A stretch of 64,000 nucleotides of DNA from Beta vulgaris subsp. vulgaris (lineage: Eukaryota; Streptophyta; Magnoliopsida; Caryophyllales; Amaranthaceae), in assembly GCF_026745355.1 (NCBI RefSeq), contig NC_079206.1, forward strand, positions 21,376,399 to 21,440,398. The letters run 5' to 3'. The position numbers and the translations under genes are program-made. Positions 43,595 to 55,737 of the stretch are shown here, one piece after another. Within the stretch, counting starts at the first letter, position 1; each line of letters opens with the position of its first letter. The notes under the pieces are model-generated. The model did not search any database and was not told the DNA's origin. It was given only the letters and a program-made list of their open reading frames with translations.

Positions 43595-46500
43595 TTTTAC
43601 TCTCTTCCCCTCCTTATATCAAACAACTCGTCACACAGCCCACAGGTGGTTGTTGTTAATCTTTAATGCCGTTGCTGGCTTTTATACCTGTATTCGCAAA
43701 TATTTCGCCAACTATGTTATTGACGATAGATTAAAGAGCGAGCGAGTATCTCTAAAATTAGCGGATAACTGATATATGATAGCAAATCGCTAATATATGA
43801 CACCGGGATTTGATTAGTACCCAAAATCTGTACTTTGGTATAAGTGTTAAACACTATAGGAATATTATGGACTTTTGCACATTGTACATGTAGAGGAAGA
43901 AGGTTTTAAACTTGCCAAAAGAGTAAGGAAAGAATCTTTCTCTCAAGGATTACATACTTAGTACAATAATAAGCACTATATCTCAAACTTCAAAAAAAAA
44001 AAATCATTTCTAGAGATTGATGACATGATATCTTTACATGTAAAAATCCATAAATAGGGTGAAAATAATATCATTCTAGATGTTGATGCAAACTTTAATC
44101 CAAATTAAAGAAAAAGATGTGAACAATCAATAAAGATTTCCCCTGACTAATTTGGCACAATATCTTGGTCATGTAAGTAAAGAAAACTTAAAAGCAATTC
44201 TTATTCCCTCAACTCCCAATGGAAAAAAGAATCTTGTAAACATACATAGGAGGATTTATCTGGGTCCAAAGGTTAAGTTATGTATCATTATCATTAGGTG
44301 GGTCCATTATGACATTTTTCCTCCTCTAAAAATTTAAGAGGTGGACAAGTAAATTAAATACTATATATGAACTTCCCTCTAATAAATTACAAAGAAGAAA
44401 GGTGGATGGAGGATTGTCTAAGACATTAGTTTGGCCCATATCAGAGCAAGCAAAGTAGTGACCCAGCTCATCTTACTCAGACAAATGCCACAACAAAGCA
44501 ACTACTTGTATTATATGGGACCCTTTAAATTTTAGTACATCCTATCAAATCAACTTAATGGTCTATTATATCACTTTTTCTTCATTATTAAGACAAAAGT
44601 GAACTTTGAAAGATACAAAAATGAATGAATATGTAATAAAACAAAACAAGGCAACTCCAATCCAAAGATTAGAAAAATTCTAAGGGCATGAGTCTTATCC
44701 AAAATGAAATTTTCACTCTTTCATTTATTGCCTCACTTGTTAAATTTTAATATAGAAAAAACTATTGAGTAAGGGCATGTTCTCTTCGACATAAAACAAC
44801 TGAAATAAATTAAATTAAACTGAAATAAATAGTGATATGTGAGAGTAAAAATATTGTCTAAAGCTGAACTGAACTGAACTAAATTAAACTAAACTGAAAA
44901 TAAGATAGGGAGAACATGTCCTAAATAGTAAAAATGAACAAAATACAACAAAAACTCAGTTTGATATTGTCAAAAGTATAGCTTAGAAATAGAAAGAAAA
45001 AAATGCAACCCGTGTGTAAAACGATGCAACTCATGCAAGTATTAAGATTATGTGAAACATCCAATTATTTATAAATGTTATTCTCATTAAGAAATATAGG
45101 GAGAATACTAGAGACATAAAATTAACCACAAACACAATAATAAGTTCCATAAAAACATAAAAAAAAAAAAAAAAAATTCAATCAAATTGTTTTCTAAGAA
45201 AAAAAACACTATATTCATGGAAGACTGTTGAGTAATGACATGTTGTCTTCGACATAAAACAACTGAAATAAACTAAATTGAACTGAAATAAATAGTGATA
45301 TGTGAGAGTAAAAATATTATAAGAAAAAAAAACACTTCCTATTAATTTAATTTTTGAAATAAATTTTTTTGGAATGTTATACAAAATGTAACCTTTTGAC
45401 TACATTCCAAAAAAATTTATAAGAAAAAAAAAACACTTCCTATTAATTTAAAAAGAAAAGTCAACTAAATGTAAAACAAATTAAAATGTGAGATTATCCG
45501 AGTTAAAACCAATGACGTACCTGTTTGGCTGTTTGACAGGTAAACACTCAAATAAAAGGTGCATGTACTACTTCTCATATATTCATGGATAACCAAACCA
45601 AACGCACCACTAACAAATTAACAATAACAACAATTTTGTTCAATTTCCTTTATGAAATGAAATACTACTCCTAGTTATCTTTTCTTTCTTTGCAATTCCA
45701 AGAATCAGTCAGAGAGAGATGATGAGAAATGGAAAAAAGATAAAGTGGCAAAAGAGCATTCTCGGGATCAGAGAGAGATTATTTGTAATGGGTTGGGAAA
45801 AAGCTTACTATATTAAAAATAAAAATGAAGACCCAATAATTGAAAGAAACTTCCTTTCACTTGAAAACTCAGAAAATATAAAGAGAAAACAAAAGATTTT
45901 TAGCTAAGGTGTGCTTTGAAAGTGGTCCATTTCTCTGTTCTATGTGCATGCTTTAGCCTACAACTTCCCCGTATATTTATCCGATATTATAATTTTTTAT
46001 TTTATTTTCTCCTTCTTTGCCAAAAAGAATAAAATAAAATGAAGTATGTGTAATAGATTGAAACAGACAGATTTTCCTTTTTCTTTAATTTTTTACCATC
46101 TATTCTTTTTTGCTAGCTACTTTAACTGTTCTATTGAATAGTAGTAATCAAACATGAAGAAAGACATTTTAGAATCTCTCTTGGCTTGTCTTATGAACCC
46201 ATCAGAAGTTACTTTTGAGAAAATCCCTTTTTCAGTTATAAATAATATTGTATTATAATTCATCAATCATCAATGGCGTGAATGTGATACTGTTTGCTTA
46301 ATCAGTTGGACAATTAACACACATGACATGAGATGTTCCTACTTACATTATGACACTACCATTTTCTACATTATGAGTAACTGACAGAGGTCTTATGAGA
46401 AATTTACAATCTATTACTAGGAGTAGCTTGCACAATGTTATATCCTTCTATGTAAATATCATTTTGATAATTATATAAGTCGAATTTTGAAAAGTTTTTT

Positions 46501-47019
46501 GTCCATTTAAAATACTTTTAAATATTTTTATTTTCTTTTACTCTTCTTAAAATTAAATGTTGATATACTATGATGATTGTACATGTTTTAATTAATTAAA
46601 AGCATGCATTCTGTGTGTTTGAATTTATATTTCTATAAGAAAAGGCTAATTTTGGGATTTAAGGGGAGATTCTTCCTCTAAAGACAAAACTGCAATCCAA
46701 TTTCAGTTTTTCTCCCTTTTTTCTTATTCTAGCATAATTCTATAATCACTTTATTTCACCATTTTCACAATACAAACAAAACCAATACATTATAATTTGA
46801 AAAAATAAACAACCAAAAACAATCTTACCAGCAACAACAGCGCACACACGCTTTTCTTCTTCTTCGGTTCTTCCCCAAAAAAAAAAACAACGAAAAGCAC
46901 GAGCTACTGCTAATATTATTCTCTGCTCTGTTTTTCGTATTTTATTTTCTTGGGTGAAATTGTTGAAACTTTTTCTTGCTTATTTTGACGCAACAAGCAG
47001 CAAAACAGACTACTGTTTA
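43595..47019. other. region upstream of BRX, no gene recognised
   Basis: This must contain the BRX promoter and 5' untranslated region (C/T-rich leader at about 43595-43660), but no specific element can be assigned. A 28-bp stretch AAGAAAAAAA...CACTTCCTATTAATTTA occurs at about 45323 and again at 45423. Partial GAACT-family sequence lies at 45222-45310. Confidence 0.4.
44773..44921. mobile_element. MITE of the GAACTGAACT family (149 bp) upstream of BRX
   Basis: Ends GGGCATGTTCTCTTCGAC and AGGGAGAACATGTCC, TAA on both sides. Confidence 0.75.
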
Positions 47020-47361
47020 GGGTCCGTTTGGTAGAGTGTAAAACGTTTTCCTTGAAAACTATTTTCCTATTTTACATTGTTTGGTTTGGTGTAAAATATT
47101 AAAATGTAAAACTTGGGATGGAAAACCATTTTCCACCCCATTGAAAACATTTTCCCCCAAAATTGGGAGGAAAACATTTTCCACCACTCCTCTTTGTACA
47201 TTCCTTTTACTACCTCTTTCATTTTCCTTGTTTTCCATCATTTTTCTTACATCGAACCAAACAACGGAAAACTAATTTTGGAATTGTGTTTTCCATTGTA
47301 AATTGTTTTCCATGAAAATCATTTTACACTGAAAATGTTTTACGCCCTACCAAACGGAGCC
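47020..47361. mobile_element. Tourist-like MITE (342 bp)
   Basis: Ends GGGTCCGTTTGGTAGAGTGT and (complement) GGCTCCGTTTGGTAGGGCGT with TTA on both sides. Open frames on both strands here are the MITE read through. Confidence 0.85.
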
Positions 47362-47853
47362 TTAATGTTGAAAGGACGAAAATGACTTTTCACACACTAT
47401 ACCTCTGAAGCAACCAACTGTTCCCTTCACCCTTCTCTTTTGTCTTCTCTGAAAATGACATCAAAATTTTGATCACCCTTCAAAATTTTCCACTCCAAAT
47501 AAACAATTCGAAAACTAATTAAATTTGATTTACGAAATGGATGGGAAATTAGAAAAAAAAAATTATAAATAAATTTATATAGTTATCTTGGAAATTGAGC
47601 TTCCGGATATTTCGTTCCGCCAAATATTCTCCTCAAAATAGGAAGGATTTTATGAAGGGTGAGTGATAAAAGAAGAGGCAAAGATGGAGGAAGGAAAGAA
47701 GAAAAAAAAAAGCTAAGAAGAGTACAAATGAGTTGAACTGAGGGTATTTAAATAGGAAAGGATGACGGCGTTAACTAACGGATATATGAGCGTTACTTGG
47801 GAAGGGAGTGACAGAAGCCGTTAAAGTTAAGGGGTTATAATAGAATTTAAATA

Positions 47854-48246
47854 TTTCCTTCGTTTTAATAATAAATATAAAATAATACATTTATTATTTT
47901 AGGCTATTTCAAAATAAATAAAATGTTGCTTTGTTCGTTAAAAATATAAATTCTTATTTTCATTTTGGGTGTTGCAAAATATAGTTTTCATTCTCATATT
48001 TAGTTCCACATTTTTTCCTAATTTATCTACAAAAATCGGGTGCCATCATTTATTTGCTTCTGGATCAAAATATTACAATTAATTCTTTTTCAGTAATTAT
48101 TTTCCATTCTCTCTCCTAAAATCATCTTTTTTCATACCACATTTATTTAAATAAACAAAAAAATCTTTATTATTCCTATTAAACTTCACTTACATAAATT
48201 ATCGTCAAAAAAGGAAAATAAAAACTATATTTTGAGACGGAAGAAA
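47854..48246. mobile_element. Stowaway-like MITE (393 bp)
   Basis: Ends TTTCCTTCGTTTTAATAATA and ATATTTTGAGACGGAAGAAA, TA on both sides, diverged. Confidence 0.55.
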
Positions 48247-49153
48247 TACCTTATTTGATATTCATTTGTTTCTAGCTCTTCTTATTATAGAGGTCCTTTT
48301 TTTTCATTCTCGATATTTCTCTCCAGTTTAAAAATTCTTGTGCCAAGACTCTAAGTTTCATTTAAAACAGGAGAAAGTATTATTGTTTGGAGGAATGAGG
48401 ACATATGGGCCAGGCCCAGGTGTATATAGGGAACAAAATGGGCCCAGATCTGTCGTCCTGAGATAGCAGGAGGTCTCTTATTTTTTTTTTTTGACAGGAC
48501 AGGAGGTCTCTTATTAACTAGCGTGTGGGGTGAGGTTTCCACGCGTCCTTGTCTCATTTGCTGTCATCACCCCCTGATAAAATCATCAAATTACGCCTTT
48601 TTTTTTTCTTCTGGATTAGTTATGTAATTTGACAGTTGATGGAATATGAACAATCCCATCATTTTTATTTTGTTTATATTTGTGGATGGAGTTGTGATTA
48701 AAATATTGGAGTATAATCATTTGGAAAGAAAGAGATATCATGTGATCATGATAAATCATGGCATTTGCTTGCAAAGGTTTATCATTACATATGTGAGTTG
48801 GATGGATTAATAATTTGGTTTATAGGAGCTAATTAATGTATATGGACCACCGATGTTTTACTCTGCTTGAGATGAATGAAAACACTACTAATTTACTAAT
48901 TCAGAAAAAATATTATTTAGGAATCAGGTGGGAGACATTATAATGATATATAGATATTGTTTTATAAATAAGTGTTAAGTGAAGAGTGATTAAATTTTAA
49001 TTTGCAAATTGAGGAAGTACTCAATTACATGCAATAAAATAGATTATTTAAACAAAAATAATAAAACAAGATAGAGAAAGAGAAAGAGAAAGAGAGATTT
49101 TATATCATTTGACTGAGATAATACAACTAGCTAGTTAGTCATGTTTTGAATGT
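48247..49153. other. AT-rich DNA, no gene seen
   Basis: A GAGAAA simple repeat at 49073-49096. No conserved protein in either strand. Confidence 0.5.
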
Positions 49154-49806
49154 CAAGGTAATGCTTTAGTTAAGAGTAATTTTTTTGTCATATGGTACAA
49201 TATGGTAGTACATCAATGAGAAATGATAACCTCTTTTTGTTAGATGTTTGCAAATATCTAATATGGGTAAAATTGTCAATGTACATGAAAAAAGTTGTCA
49301 GTCAAACAAAAAAGTGATCTCGAAAATTGGACACTGGCAGTTAAACAAAAAAGTGATCTCGGAAATTTCGATGCTAGTATACAGTGTTCATGCTACTACA
49401 ACTAGTGTTCGTGTAACTACAACTAGTGTTTATGCAACTAAAAATAGTGTGTGTATAAACAGATAGTGTTCGTATTTTTTTTTTACATATCTAAAAATAA
49501 GAGATAGAGAAGCTAAGAGTAAAATAAAAATATGATGAAATTATATGAAAATGGATGTCTATTTTTAGAGAATAAAAATATATGAATATTGGTATATTTT
49601 TTATTTTTTAAAAAAATATTTTTTTGAGATATACAAATTTAAAAATTGCAAAAAGTATTTTGTCTTGAAAAAACAATATCGTGACATGTGTGCTACTTAT
49701 ATACTGCTACATAGATTCTAGATGTTTAACAAATATCTAGCAAAATGTCATCCCTCCATCATCAATATGATTAATTTAGAAAACTCTAACTAAAGCATTA
49801 CCTTGT
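49154..49806. mobile_element. TIR-bounded element (~650 bp), unclassified
   Basis: AAGGTAATGCTTTAGTTAAGA at the left and its complement (TAACTAAAGCATTACCTT) at the right, then AGATGTTTGCAAATATCTA versus TAGATATTTGTTAAACATCT further in. The interior has short repeats of ACTACAACTAGTGTTCGTG. GTC flanks both ends. Confidence 0.55.
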
Positions 49807-50452
49807 CATATGACAGTATGACTGGATTTTAGAGCGCTAGCTAGTTGCCTAGTTATGTTTTGAATGAATTTGACCTAACAAAATAAAACTAGCTTCCTAA
49901 AAGCACCATTACTCACAATTGAAAAAAAAGATCATCCCACTCTCTTTCTAACTTTCTCTCTCTAAAAAATTACATCCCACAATCTTTTCCCACTCATCTC
50001 CTTAACCATGAACCATTTTTCAATCATCCCAACTACTTTTTCCTCTCTCTCTTACTTTTTGACCCCACCCAACTACTTTTCCCTCTCATCACCCAACTAC
50101 CATCATACAATATTTTTATTATTTACTTTTTAATGATATGAAATATTAATTACTAATTGATATTTTATTATTAATTAATTAAATAAATAAAATTAAAATT
50201 AAAATTTTAATTTTAATTATCATTTTAATAATTAAGTTATCTATCTTTTATTAATACATAGCATATGTAATTAGCGTTTTCATTAAGTAATTAAATACGA
50301 AAGTAGTTAGCGTTTTTAATGATATGAGACACAATTAGCATTTTTAATATAATTTTAAGAACGAAATACATAAAATGCTACATTGGTGCGACAATTACAA
50401 ACTTAATTAAGAAAAAAAGTGCATAAAACTTCTTCATATCAAAATTTCAAAC

Positions 50453-50806
50453 TTAATTAGCATTGCCACCAAATTTCTGACATGTATTGGCAAGTCTACT
50501 CCAACGACCTTTCAACATAGCAGCATTTCTTGGAGCAATTTTTGTTGGTTGTGCTATTCTTCCTGCCTCGAAAGCTTCCCAAACTTTTCCCCAGAAGACA
50601 TTTTTCCTTTGGTTCGTCCCACTCACCTTATCAAGAGTCGTGTTCGCAAATGCGAAGATCAGGAGTTCATCTTCATGTTCATTCCAAACCCTCTTACCAC
50701 AAGAAACATCAGAATCATCATCTTCACGGTATGATAGGTTGACATTTTCATATTGAGGAGAATAATTTTGAGAATTTTTTATATAATTAGGATGATTAGG
50801 ATCCAT
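50453..50806 (-). CDS. Harbinger ORF1-type Myb/SANT-like protein, truncated
   Basis: A 117-residue frame has the trihelix/Myb-like residues of Harbinger ORF1 DNA-binding proteins: RVWNEHEDELLIFAFANTTLD, GTNQRKNVFWGKVWEAF and LKGRWSRLANTCQKF (W...E...L, FW..V, R.W..). In active PIF/Harbinger elements this protein helps the transposase bind the termini and enter the nucleus. The family protein normally continues well past the QKF segment with a second domain. Here it stops right after it, and the element has no transposase gene. The protein would therefore be a DNA-binding domain alone. The start ATG at 50806 is good, and the frame is uninterrupted. Confidence 0.75.
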   Translation of the reverse strand: MDPNHPNYIKNSQNYSPQYENVNLSYREDDDSDVSCGKRVWNEHEDELLIFAFANTTLDKVSGTNQRKNVFWGKVWEAFEAGRIAQPTKIAPRNAAMLKGRWSRLANTCQKFGGNAN

Positions 50807-50979
50807 AATTATAAGAATTTGAAAATAAAGAGCAATGGAAGAAGAGCTAGAACAAATAGAAGAAATTAGTGAAGAGGGAGAAAATTAAGTGTGTCCAAAA
50901 TATAGCAAAATGGGTCTCTATTTATAGATCTCGAAAAAATAGAGTCGTTGGTATTTTTTTTTTTTTATCTATATTTTTT

Positions 50980-51018
50980 AAAATATAACCGTTGTAAAAT
51001 TTACAACGGTTATATTTT
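50980..51018. repeat. perfect 19-bp palindrome with 1-base centre
   Basis: Arms AAAATATAACCGTTGTAAA and its exact complement with a single A between them. It lies inside the Harbinger element upstream of its ORF. Confidence 0.9.
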
Positions 51019-51056
51019 TAAAACCAATAATAAGCTGACAAGTGGCGTGCTGCGTG

Positions 51057-51185
51057 ACAAATGTCACGCTGCAACTGGCGCTGACACGCGTGTCAGCTGC
51101 CAGCTGCAGCGTCAGCGAAAGCAAAATTTTTTTGCCTGAACTCAACGCAAAACGCTGCGTTTTGCGTTGAGTTTAGGCAAAAAAA
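51057..51185. repeat. cluster of hairpins in the Harbinger element
   Basis: CTGACACGCGTGTCAG (perfect 16-bp palindrome near 51080) and a 29-bp inverted repeat at 51127-51155/51157-51185 with one mismatch, whose core is AACTCAACGCAAAACGC. Confidence 0.85.
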
Positions 51186-51853
51186 ATTTAGGAATTGATT
51201 ATCTGGCTGTGGGTCCCAACCCCACGGCTGATCATCAATTCAATCGTTCCATCCCTTTTTTTTTTCCCCACTCACCTTCAATCACTCCACAATCTTTATT
51301 TCAATTGTGGTTAAGGCCCATTTTTTCTCAATCACCTCCATGATCTAATTTTCCAATCATGAATAATGGTGCTCTAAGGAGTTGGTAGAATATTTCTTGG
51401 TAAGATTGGTAACCAATACCATATAACCATTTATTGTAATGATGTCATGGACTACATGATTGTCACATATTTTATAATCTTTTATAATTAAAGATATATT
51501 TTCTCTATATTTTTTTTATCTTTCCTACTTTGACTTTGCATGTTTGTTAATGCATTTATTTTATATTAAATATATTTTATTATATATTAATAAAAATTAT
51601 AATAATTGGATATTAATAAAGTACTCATCGAGACGAATCAAACAAGGCCCCACATGGCTATATATTTTCTTATATATTGAGAAAATTTAAAAGATTCTCT
51701 CTAATTGTGAATAGTGTCAAGATTCTAAATGAAAAAGATAAAAAAAAATACAGAGGGAGTATATATGTAACGCATATAATTGTTAATTAAAGGAGACTTT
51801 TATAATGGGTGTATTATATGTATAACATATTAAAAAATCAATTATACCCATCA

Positions 51854-52125
51854 TCGATACTAATATATTAAAAGACGTTCCTAAACGAGGAACGGTGAGA
51901 CGTGACCCTCTTTATTAGGAATTTTTAATCCATGTAATTCGCATATAATAAAAAAAAATAGAAAATGCATTAATGGTATATGATTTAATTTTGTGACCTC
52001 AATATCATATATTAAAGTTTTATTAACCACTAAACCAAGTCATATTTAGTGTTATAATTTTAAAATGAAATATTAATAAATAAAAATTTTCATTACTCGA
52101 GGAGTAGCATGTGCCTAAAAACTAG
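51854..52125 (+). mobile_element. short non-autonomous Helitron (272 bp)
   Basis: Starts TCGATACTAATATATTAAAA after an A. It ends with a small hairpin (TACTCGAGGAGTA), then GCATGTGCCTAAAAACTAG followed by T. The start resembles common plant Helitron 5' ends. Confidence 0.65.
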
Positions 52126-52898
52126 TCATTGTATTATGAGCAGTGGCAATATCTTGGATTAAAGTTAGATATGCCATCTAATTGTAATTTCCTTCCTAAA
52201 AAAACCTAAATCTCCAAATTCTCTTGCCACCCCGCTTTTATTCCATTCTCTATTTTTTCAACAGTGAGGAGCTGCTATGGATGCTCTCATTCATTATAAA
52301 CCCCTTTTCCTCTCTTGTTTGCATCTTCTAGTTTGTTCATTTGTTTAATAAATTAACCCCACTTTATGAGATTGTATCATGCCTTATTATGGAAAGGTTA
52401 GTCTTCTCTATTGTGGAGGTCTACTTCTCACATGTGGGAGTTGTGAGTCTAATTTGTTTGTTTATAGGTATGGAAAATTATTCTCATTGGTTGAAGTTAA
52501 AGACTATTAACATGAATGTATTCGAAGCTTGGATGTGAATATTGTTTGATCAAGAATGTTCTTCTCCAAATTATGTCAAAATGATATGCAATTCCATTAA
52601 TAGCTGCTTGGATCAGCAAATACAAAGGGACTGCGCTACTTTGGTCAATCAAGTTCATTGTAGACGAAGTTGATATAATCTTGTATGATTTTTTTTTCTT
52701 CAATACCTATTGTCTTTTGGCCTCCAATTAATGAGATTTCTCTTTTGAAAAAAAAAAGTTAGCTAGGTGTGCCAATTATTTAAAACCCTAATCTTTTATT
52801 TAACACTCAAGTTACGCTTATAAATTTGGATGAGTATGTATATTTTACATATTTTTTTTATCTATTATATGTAATAAGGCAAAAATACTTTTAGGGTT
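52126..52898 (+). other. retroposed-looking sequence with poly(A) tail, no intact gene
   Basis: The sequence ends at about 52755 with CTCTTTTGAAAAAAAAAA, after GGCCTCCAATTAATGAGA, which resembles the 3' tail of plant L1 elements. No coding domain was recognised upstream. Confidence 0.3.
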
Positions 52899-52959
52899 AG
52901 TTCTAACTAAGGTTAGGAGTAAGGCTGAAAAATCCGGTGGAAGGGTCTTTCGTAGTTCA

Positions 52960-53448
52960 CAATGTAAATAGCTCAACTCTTTCATGGATGTTGCTTGTCT
53001 CGTTGATCTAGGGTTTGATGAGAACCCTTATACCTAGAAAAGCGCAAGAGAAGGTGCGGCTTTGATCAGGGAAAGGCTGGATAGGTCTCTAGTAAATCAC
53101 ACTTGGATCTCGGAATTCCCGGGACTCAGGTAAGTCATTTACCTAGGACTTATTCTGAACATTGTCCTATTAGTATAAATTTAAATCTTTGCACACTTCT
53201 CATAAAAATTATCCCTTTAGATGCAAAGAAGCTTGGTTGGCTCATCCTGATTTTAAAGCTTTCTTTGTCAATAATTGGATAAATCTTAAAGTTGATTTCG
53301 TTGATGGCAGGGAAAAGTTTTTGCAGAACATTTCTCATTGGGATAGTCATATTTTTGGTTATATTAGTATGCAAAAAAGGCGGTTATATGCTAGGCTAAA
53401 TGGTATTCAAATTTCCCTTGCTTTTCGTAACTCAAAACTTTTGATTGA
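52960..53448 (+). pseudogene. LINE endonuclease C-terminal part and RT leader
   Basis: Pieces read CLVDLGFDENPY (about 52996-53030), IRERLDRSLVNHTWISEFPG (53065-53125) and LPRTYSDHCPI, the end of the apurinic-type endonuclease domain. From about 53219 a single frame reads the segment with FRCKEAWLAHPDFKAFFVNN and KRRLYARLNGIQ, the linker region before the reverse transcriptase. The catalytic part of the endonuclease is absent. Frameshifts and stops occur between the pieces. The TIR element interrupts the frame after NSKLLI. Confidence 0.75.
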
Positions 53449-53616
53449 GGGTCTGTTCTCCCTAGCTTATTTTTAGTTCAGTTCAGTTCAGCTCCATTCT
53501 TTTATAACCATTTTGTTAAATATTATTATTATGTTGGTATAATTTATTTTACTAATTACTCTTATTATTATTATCATTATTATTATTATTATCATTTATT
53601 TTTATATCATTACTAT

Positions 53617-53681
<65 letters not shown>

Positions 53682-54296
53682 GTTTCTATATATTATTTTA
53701 TTTATTATAGCTTTAATCATTATTATTGCTATTATCATTAGGAGGAACATGGTTTAGTTCCAAGCACAAATAAACTCACGTTTTTTAGCCCATAAACCAA
53801 TCAAATCGCGTAAGACGGTTTATGATGTAATTTTCGCGGTCCAACCCAATCATTATTTTTATTACTAAATATTATTATATTATTAAATCTAATTATTAAA
53901 ATAGTAACATTAATTTACTTCTTAGATATTATTGTTATTATATATCATCATCAAGTATTAATATATTAATAAAAATAATATAAAATAATTATTATTAATT
54001 ATCATTATTATCATTAATTATTATTATTATTAATTTATGATTATTAATATTATTTATTTATAACTATCATAAGTATCCAAAATACTATTATTATTATTCA
54101 TTATTATTACTTATCATTATAATAATTATTTAATATTCATATTATTATTGTTTAAATATTATTTATATATTTATTACATTCAATTTAATTCAATTTAATT
54201 AAATTCAATTAAATTCAATTCAGTTCAATTCAGTTCAGTTCAGCTCCAATCAGTTCAGTTCAGTTCACCCGTTTTATGCCGAAAGAGAACAGGCCC
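53449..54296. mobile_element. GAACT-family TIR element expanded by an ATT microsatellite (848 bp)
   Basis: Ends GGGTCTGTTCTCCCTAGC and (complement) GGGCCTGTTCTCTTTCGGC with TGA on both sides (53446-53448, 54297-54299). Inside the TTCAGTTCAG arrays lies a long (ATT)n tract (53521-53700 and beyond) that accounts for its unusual length. Confidence 0.75.
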
Positions 54297-54299
54297 TGA

Positions 54300-54787
54300 T
54301 TTAGAAATAACTCTTTTGATGGACCTTAATAATATTCATCAAATTGAAAGGAGAATCTAGGCCCAAAAGGTAGGTTACTATTAGAGAAGATGTGGTGACT
54401 ATAATACTCGATTTTTCCATGTTCTAGCCAAAATAATAATAAAAAAACTAGGGTAAAATTCATGCTCTTCAAAATTCGAGTGGGGACTGGGTCTATGATG
54501 AATTTGTTCTAAAAGAGATGGTTCATAATGCGTTCATTAGTATTTTTACTACCAAGCATTTCACAAGCCCTTATTTCTCTTCCTTTTCTCCACTGCTACT
54601 CTTTCAAATGAGGTTGCTTTAAACTTGATTAAAGCCCAAGACCAGATGGCATTCAACCTATCTTTAACCAGTAATTTTGGGGAAGTCCCATGATCCTATT
54701 ATATCTTTTGTTAACAAATGTCTTGAAGATGGTTTCATTCATTCAGTGATCAACAAATCTTATCTATGTCTGATCCCTAAAATAGAG
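54300..54787 (+). pseudogene. LINE reverse transcriptase, N-terminal part
   Basis: The reading resumes after the TIR element with LLMDLNNIHQIERRI, then SSGDWVYDEF (with a shift), a FFSSFSPLL-like stretch, KAQDQ (PDG position altered) and INKSYLCLIPKIEA, the segment just before RT motif 1-2. Several shifts and stops are present. The CACTA element is inserted directly after KIEA. Confidence 0.7.
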
Positions 54788-54799
54788 GCTCACTACTAC

Positions 54800-55065
54800 A
54801 AAAAAGGCCTAGGAAACCGGTTGAAAATGGCATAGGAAACCGGACTATAACACATCTCCATCTCACAGGTGTCCTAGGTTAAGAGACCGGTTATAATGCC
54901 TGGTTTCTTTGTTTATTTAGGAGACCGGTTGATAGGTAAAATCAGTCTCTTAGGTAAGTGTACATATACTGTGAAAAGAAGGTTAGGAGACCGGTTAATA
55001 TTTATAACCAATCTCCTTACCTTACCCTTTGAAACCAGTTATTAACCACAACCGGTTTCTTAAGT
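54800..55065. repeat. CACTA subterminal repeats, left
   Basis: At least six copies of GGAAACCGGTT / GAGACCGGTT in both orientations. In En/Spm elements such motifs bind the element-encoded protein. Confidence 0.75.
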
Positions 55066-55369
55066 GTATTACATGTTTTTTTAAATTAAAATGTTACAAT
55101 ATACATACATTATCTGCTCCTGTATTTGCGGCTCCTTGTATATACGCGTTTAAAAAAAACAAATCTATAAATAACCACAATAATAATAATATTATGAAAC
55201 AAAAATTCCTGCTTGCTTTATTAATAATATAAAAAATATTTGCTACATTTAATTTACATACAAAATCAATTTCACTAGTCTTAAAAATAAAATTTCTATA
55301 ATCTAATGATATCTACAAAAATTAAAATTCTAACTTGAGCAAATAATATGTACCATTGAAACTTGACCA

Positions 55370-55490
55370 TTGTCTTCAATCTCCATCGTCTCATTTTTGA
55401 TTGTTTAAATATTTCACCCACATATCTCTTAGCTCGTCAATCATCTCTCGCGAATAAGTGCTAAGAATCCCAAAAAAGTACTGCAAAATA
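55370..55490 (-). other. segment shared with CACTA element A
   Basis: Reverse complement of the 3341-3450 segment with scattered differences (CACTTATTCGCGAGAGATGA, TTGACGAGCTAAGAG). It lies downstream of the ATG8 exons and could form the common last exon of chimeric transcripts. A GCAG acceptor-like sequence precedes it at about 55488. Confidence 0.6.
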
Positions 55491-55737
55491 ATTACAAAGA
55501 ATTATAATTAGAACTAGTATCTCTATATTTTATAACTTTCATATATACAAACTCAACAAGAAAAAATCAAAGCAAGAATAATCAAATTTCTAAACCATAA
55601 TCGGATTTCTAAACGATTCCTAATTTTTAAGTTTTCAGTTTATGTTCTTTCAAAAAACAACAAAGTTTCCAGTTTACGAAATGTACATAGATTTAGTTAT
55701 TTAAAACAGTTTTATCGAACAGGTTTTGTTTTCACTA

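Larger units (their letters stand above)
49901..51374 (-). mobile_element. non-autonomous PIF/Harbinger transposon (1474 bp)
   Basis: Inverted ends AAGCACCATTACTCACAATT and GAGCACCATTATTCATGATT, flanked by TAA on both sides (49898-49900, 51375-51377). It carries a Myb/SANT-like ORF but no DDE transposase. The left half is C/T- and AT-rich. The right half has several strong palindromes. Confidence 0.85.

Noticed and set aside
47059..47301. Three overlapping open frames on both strands
   Set aside because: All lie within a Tourist-like MITE with TTA target duplication. No protein family recognised.
50487..50756. Three + strand frames opposite the Myb/SANT-like ORF
   Set aside because: Antisense shadows of the - strand ORF, which shows clear family residues.
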